From: Diplonema japonicum
Taxonomy: Eukaryota; Euglenozoa; Diplonemea; Diplonemida; Diplonemidae
Length of the DNA stretch: 64,000 nucleotides
Reading direction: 5' to 3'
NCBI GenBank assembly: GCA_964019335.1
Contig: OZ025661.1
Span: 1 to 64,000, forward strand
Numbering within the stretch: the stretch's first letter is position 1; every line of letters starts with the position of its first letter. The position numbers and the translations under genes were made by a program. Below are positions 62,361-64,000 of this stretch, in pieces. The notes beneath the pieces are model-generated. The model was not told the origin of the DNA. It saw only the letters and a program-made list of their open reading frames with translations, and did not search any database.

Positions 62361-62439
62361 GGTTCCTAAGGATACTGTGAGCTGATGAACAGCGATGAGC
62401 AAGACAGGAGGAAATAAGACCATAAACGTTGTGTGTATT

Positions 62440-63309
62440 CTACCTCCACCCCAGTAATCCGATCGTAACATTTCGGAACCATGCGCAGCTTCTTCCGTCC
62501 TGTTTTGTCTGTGCAAGCTGTTCCTGCATAGCACGGGCTCTGGCAAGCCGCTTCCGTCGTGTTTCCATTTCTGCGCGTCGTAGCCGCCTGGCTTGCAGCA
62601 TCACTCGCAGGTCCTTCAGCTCGCTCACTGGTGGCACAATGTGCGTAGTGCCCTCGTCTGACGAGTCCACACTTTCAGCTTCCTGCATCAGCTGCGACAC
62701 AGGGTGCGCGTCGTCGCTCTCCATCGTCTCCATCTCTACTTTCACCTCCACTGCGTCTGTTGTCTCGGTACCCAGCGAGGCCTTGTGCGAGATGTGCGAG
62801 TAGTAAACATTGTAGACAAAGGCTGCCGACCGTATCGTGACCGCTTGCATGAAGATCTGATGCGGGAAGACAGCAAACGCCAGCAAATTGCTTGCAGGCT
62901 TCACGAGGTAGCTGATAGACTGCGCCTCTACGAAGTCCGCAGCAATCTTACGCTTGACCTCTTCCCAACATCCCGTGTTCATGAAAACTAAGCTGGCCAT
63001 GCTTGAGAGCCGGATTATCGGCGAGAAGACCATCTGGTTGATGGCTGTTTTCTGCAAGGCGCCCATGACGCCTTCACCCTGGTGCACCACTGTCTCGATC
63101 ACACGTAGCCGGGCAAACTGCGCAACACCACAGAACACAACCCCGGTTCCTGCAAATTTTCCCGCTCTTTTGAAATCGATCCCCATTGGAGGCTTGCCTT
63201 CCACAAGTATCTGCGCCGCGGCATCGGACCCGAAGCTGAAGGCCAAGTTCATCCCAATGAAGTTCATAAACATCTCCATCTCATCGACCGTCGGTGTAAA
63301 CACTAGCAT
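62440..63309 (-). CDS. Second Mpv17-like membrane protein with long charged tail
   Basis: 289 residues from the Met at 63309, one base after TCTTACACAAG. The first 170 residues fit a diverged Mpv17/PMP22 layout (MNLAFSFGSDAAAQILVEG for the first helix, IDFKRAGKFAGTGVVFCGV, LQKTAINQMVFSPIIRL, VKPASNLLAFAVFPHQIFMQ). An acidic linker and an Arg-rich coiled coil (ARRLRRAEMETRRKRLARAR) follow. The resemblance is weaker than for the copy at 19.2 kb, and the tail is unusual for the family. Confidence 0.5.
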   Translation of the reverse strand: MLVFTPTVDEMEMFMNFIGMNLAFSFGSDAAAQILVEGKPPMGIDFKRAGKFAGTGVVFCGVAQFARLRVIETVVHQGEGVMGALQKTAINQMVFSPIIRLSSMASLVFMNTGCWEEVKRKIAADFVEAQSISYLVKPASNLLAFAVFPHQIFMQAVTIRSAAFVYNVYYSHISHKASLGTETTDAVEVKVEMETMESDDAHPVSQLMQEAESVDSSDEGTTHIVPPVSELKDLRVMLQARRLRRAEMETRRKRLARARAMQEQLAQTKQDGRSCAWFRNVTIGLLGWR

Positions 63310-63676
63310 CCTTGTGTAAGAAATCTGGGATGTAGTGTACAAAAAAAAGAGTCAGCTGGTCGTTGTTTGTGCAAGCCGGTCAAAACCAACCCAGGTTGAC
63401 ACCCTCCTGGTGTCCACCGAATACGGAAGCTCCTGTGCTCCTGTACCTGGGTCGAGGTTCTCTGGGTCAGCAAGACCCAGGCTCTTTTGTCCGTACGGGC
63501 TAGGGGGGAAAAAAAAGAGAAAAAAATAAACGACCACCCATTACTACCCTGTGTAACTGACTAAAAACGTGTATAGTTATGTAGCAGGCGATGCCGCCCC
63601 CATCAGCCCTTGAATCTCCGAACGTTGGCCTTGGCTCAGACTGTGTTGTGGTGTAGTGTGTCGTGTGACAAGGTTA
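63310..63676. other. Spacer
   Basis: Spacer of about 370 bases between the partial gene and the Mpv17-like gene. It contains the acceptor region and A-rich runs near 63510-63530. Nothing else supported. Confidence 0.5.
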
Positions 63677-64000
63677 TCAATACCATCCACTGTTGATGGC
63701 TTTCCGCACGGCCTTCACAGGGTTGTGACCGCTGCACGACTTCCTTCCTCCCTTTTCTAGTGCCAGCTGTGTTTTGGTGTCATCGTTGCTGCTGCCTGTA
63801 CCATACCGTAAAATCAATATCGTTGTGTCCAGCGCCGTGTCCTGGTAATGGGACATCGACACCACCCCCATTCGGCCCCAGCCCTACGCCTGCACCTACC
63901 CCGTTGAAGGATATGTCATACTTCGTTCCGATATGCGGGCTGGGCATTTCCTCCTGCAATGTATACGAAAAAAGATCGCCTTCATAGCAGATAGAAAGGT
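63677..64000 (-). CDS. 3' end of an unidentified gene (partial)
   Basis: The minus-strand frame enters from the window edge (LSICYEGDLFSYTLQEEMPS...) and runs to 63807. A 40-nt intron (GTATGG...CACAG, 63806-63767) follows, then a last exon (63766-63677) ending WY and TGA. The readable C-terminus is Gly/Pro-rich (GVGAGVGLGPNGGGVDVPLP) and then basic (ALEKGGRKSCSGH). Too short to identify. The upstream part lies outside the window. Confidence 0.55.

Noticed and set aside
1-64000. CRISPR arrays or bacterial operon structure
   Set aside because: No spaced palindromic repeats. The genes are eukaryotic with introns and there are no Shine-Dalgarno sites.
11408-64000. Dinoflagellate origin (also unidirectional arrays and SL)
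   Set aside because: The leader relic matches the kinetoplastid-type SL end and not the dinoflagellate leader. Euglenozoa fit better, though not proven.

Overview
The window looks like nuclear DNA of a euglenozoan protist, and a diplonemid-like lineage is favoured over a kinetoplastid. Three signs support this. (1) Every confident protein gene from about 63.9 kb down to 11.4 kb, roughly 28 of them, lies on the minus strand with short spacers, like a polycistronic unit. (2) Most start codons lie 1-25 bases downstream of a pyrimidine-rich stretch ending in AG, as expected for spliced-leader acceptors, and one plus-strand gene at 9.0 kb carries a fused 15-base match to the 3' end of a kinetoplastid-type spliced leader. 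(3) There is a full-length canonical U2 snRNA, and about half of the genes carry tiny cis-introns of 25-41 nt, almost all GTATG...AG. Gene models were built by hand by joining frames across these introns. Reading frame and family motifs are restored each time, but no transcript data were available.

Left part (1-11.4 kb) is repeat-rich and gene-poor. It starts with 2.1 kb of an 8-bp satellite (TTTGCGGG), joined to the open frame of a retroelement-like protein with C2H2 fingers and an OTU cysteine-protease domain. Next come a broken LINE endonuclease, a small spliced plus-strand gene, a Crypton-like tyrosine recombinase fragment, two perfect or near-perfect hairpins, the U2 snRNA gene (minus), the spliced-leader-tagged retrogene candidate, a decayed pogo-like transposase head and a 362-bp MITE with 25-bp inverted ends.

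Right part (11.4-64 kb) is the minus-strand gene array. In transcription order (right to left) it holds: a partial gene, an Mpv17-like protein, a type II glycosyltransferase, a disordered CaaX protein, mitoribosomal uS9m, AP-5 beta, a 2OG-Fe(II) oxygenase, a PPR protein, Gemin5-like, a GH35 beta-galactosidase, a serine-less class 3 lipase, a basic protein, a macrodomain protein, an ESRP/Fusilli-like RNA-binding protein, two mitochondrial-type proteins, a membrane protein, a BTB protein, a fused hydroxylysine kinase-phospholyase, a kinase, a TraB protein, a second PPR protein, a membrane MAP3K-like kinase, an ABHD17-like hydrolase with four membrane segments, a hypothetical protein, a second Mpv17-like protein, a coiled-coil nuclear-type protein, two hypotheticals, an RWD-CDK-cyclin fusion, an LRR protein and a TBC Rab-GAP. 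The genes share no single pathway, as is normal for polycistronic units. RNA processing (U2, Gemin5, ESRP, PPRs) and mitochondrial functions are well represented.

The most unusual protein findings are the single-chain RWD-CDK-cyclin, the fused hydroxylysine-catabolic enzyme and the ESRP-like gene. At the DNA level they are the ultra-short introns, the SL-tagged retrogene and the satellite/retroelement junction.
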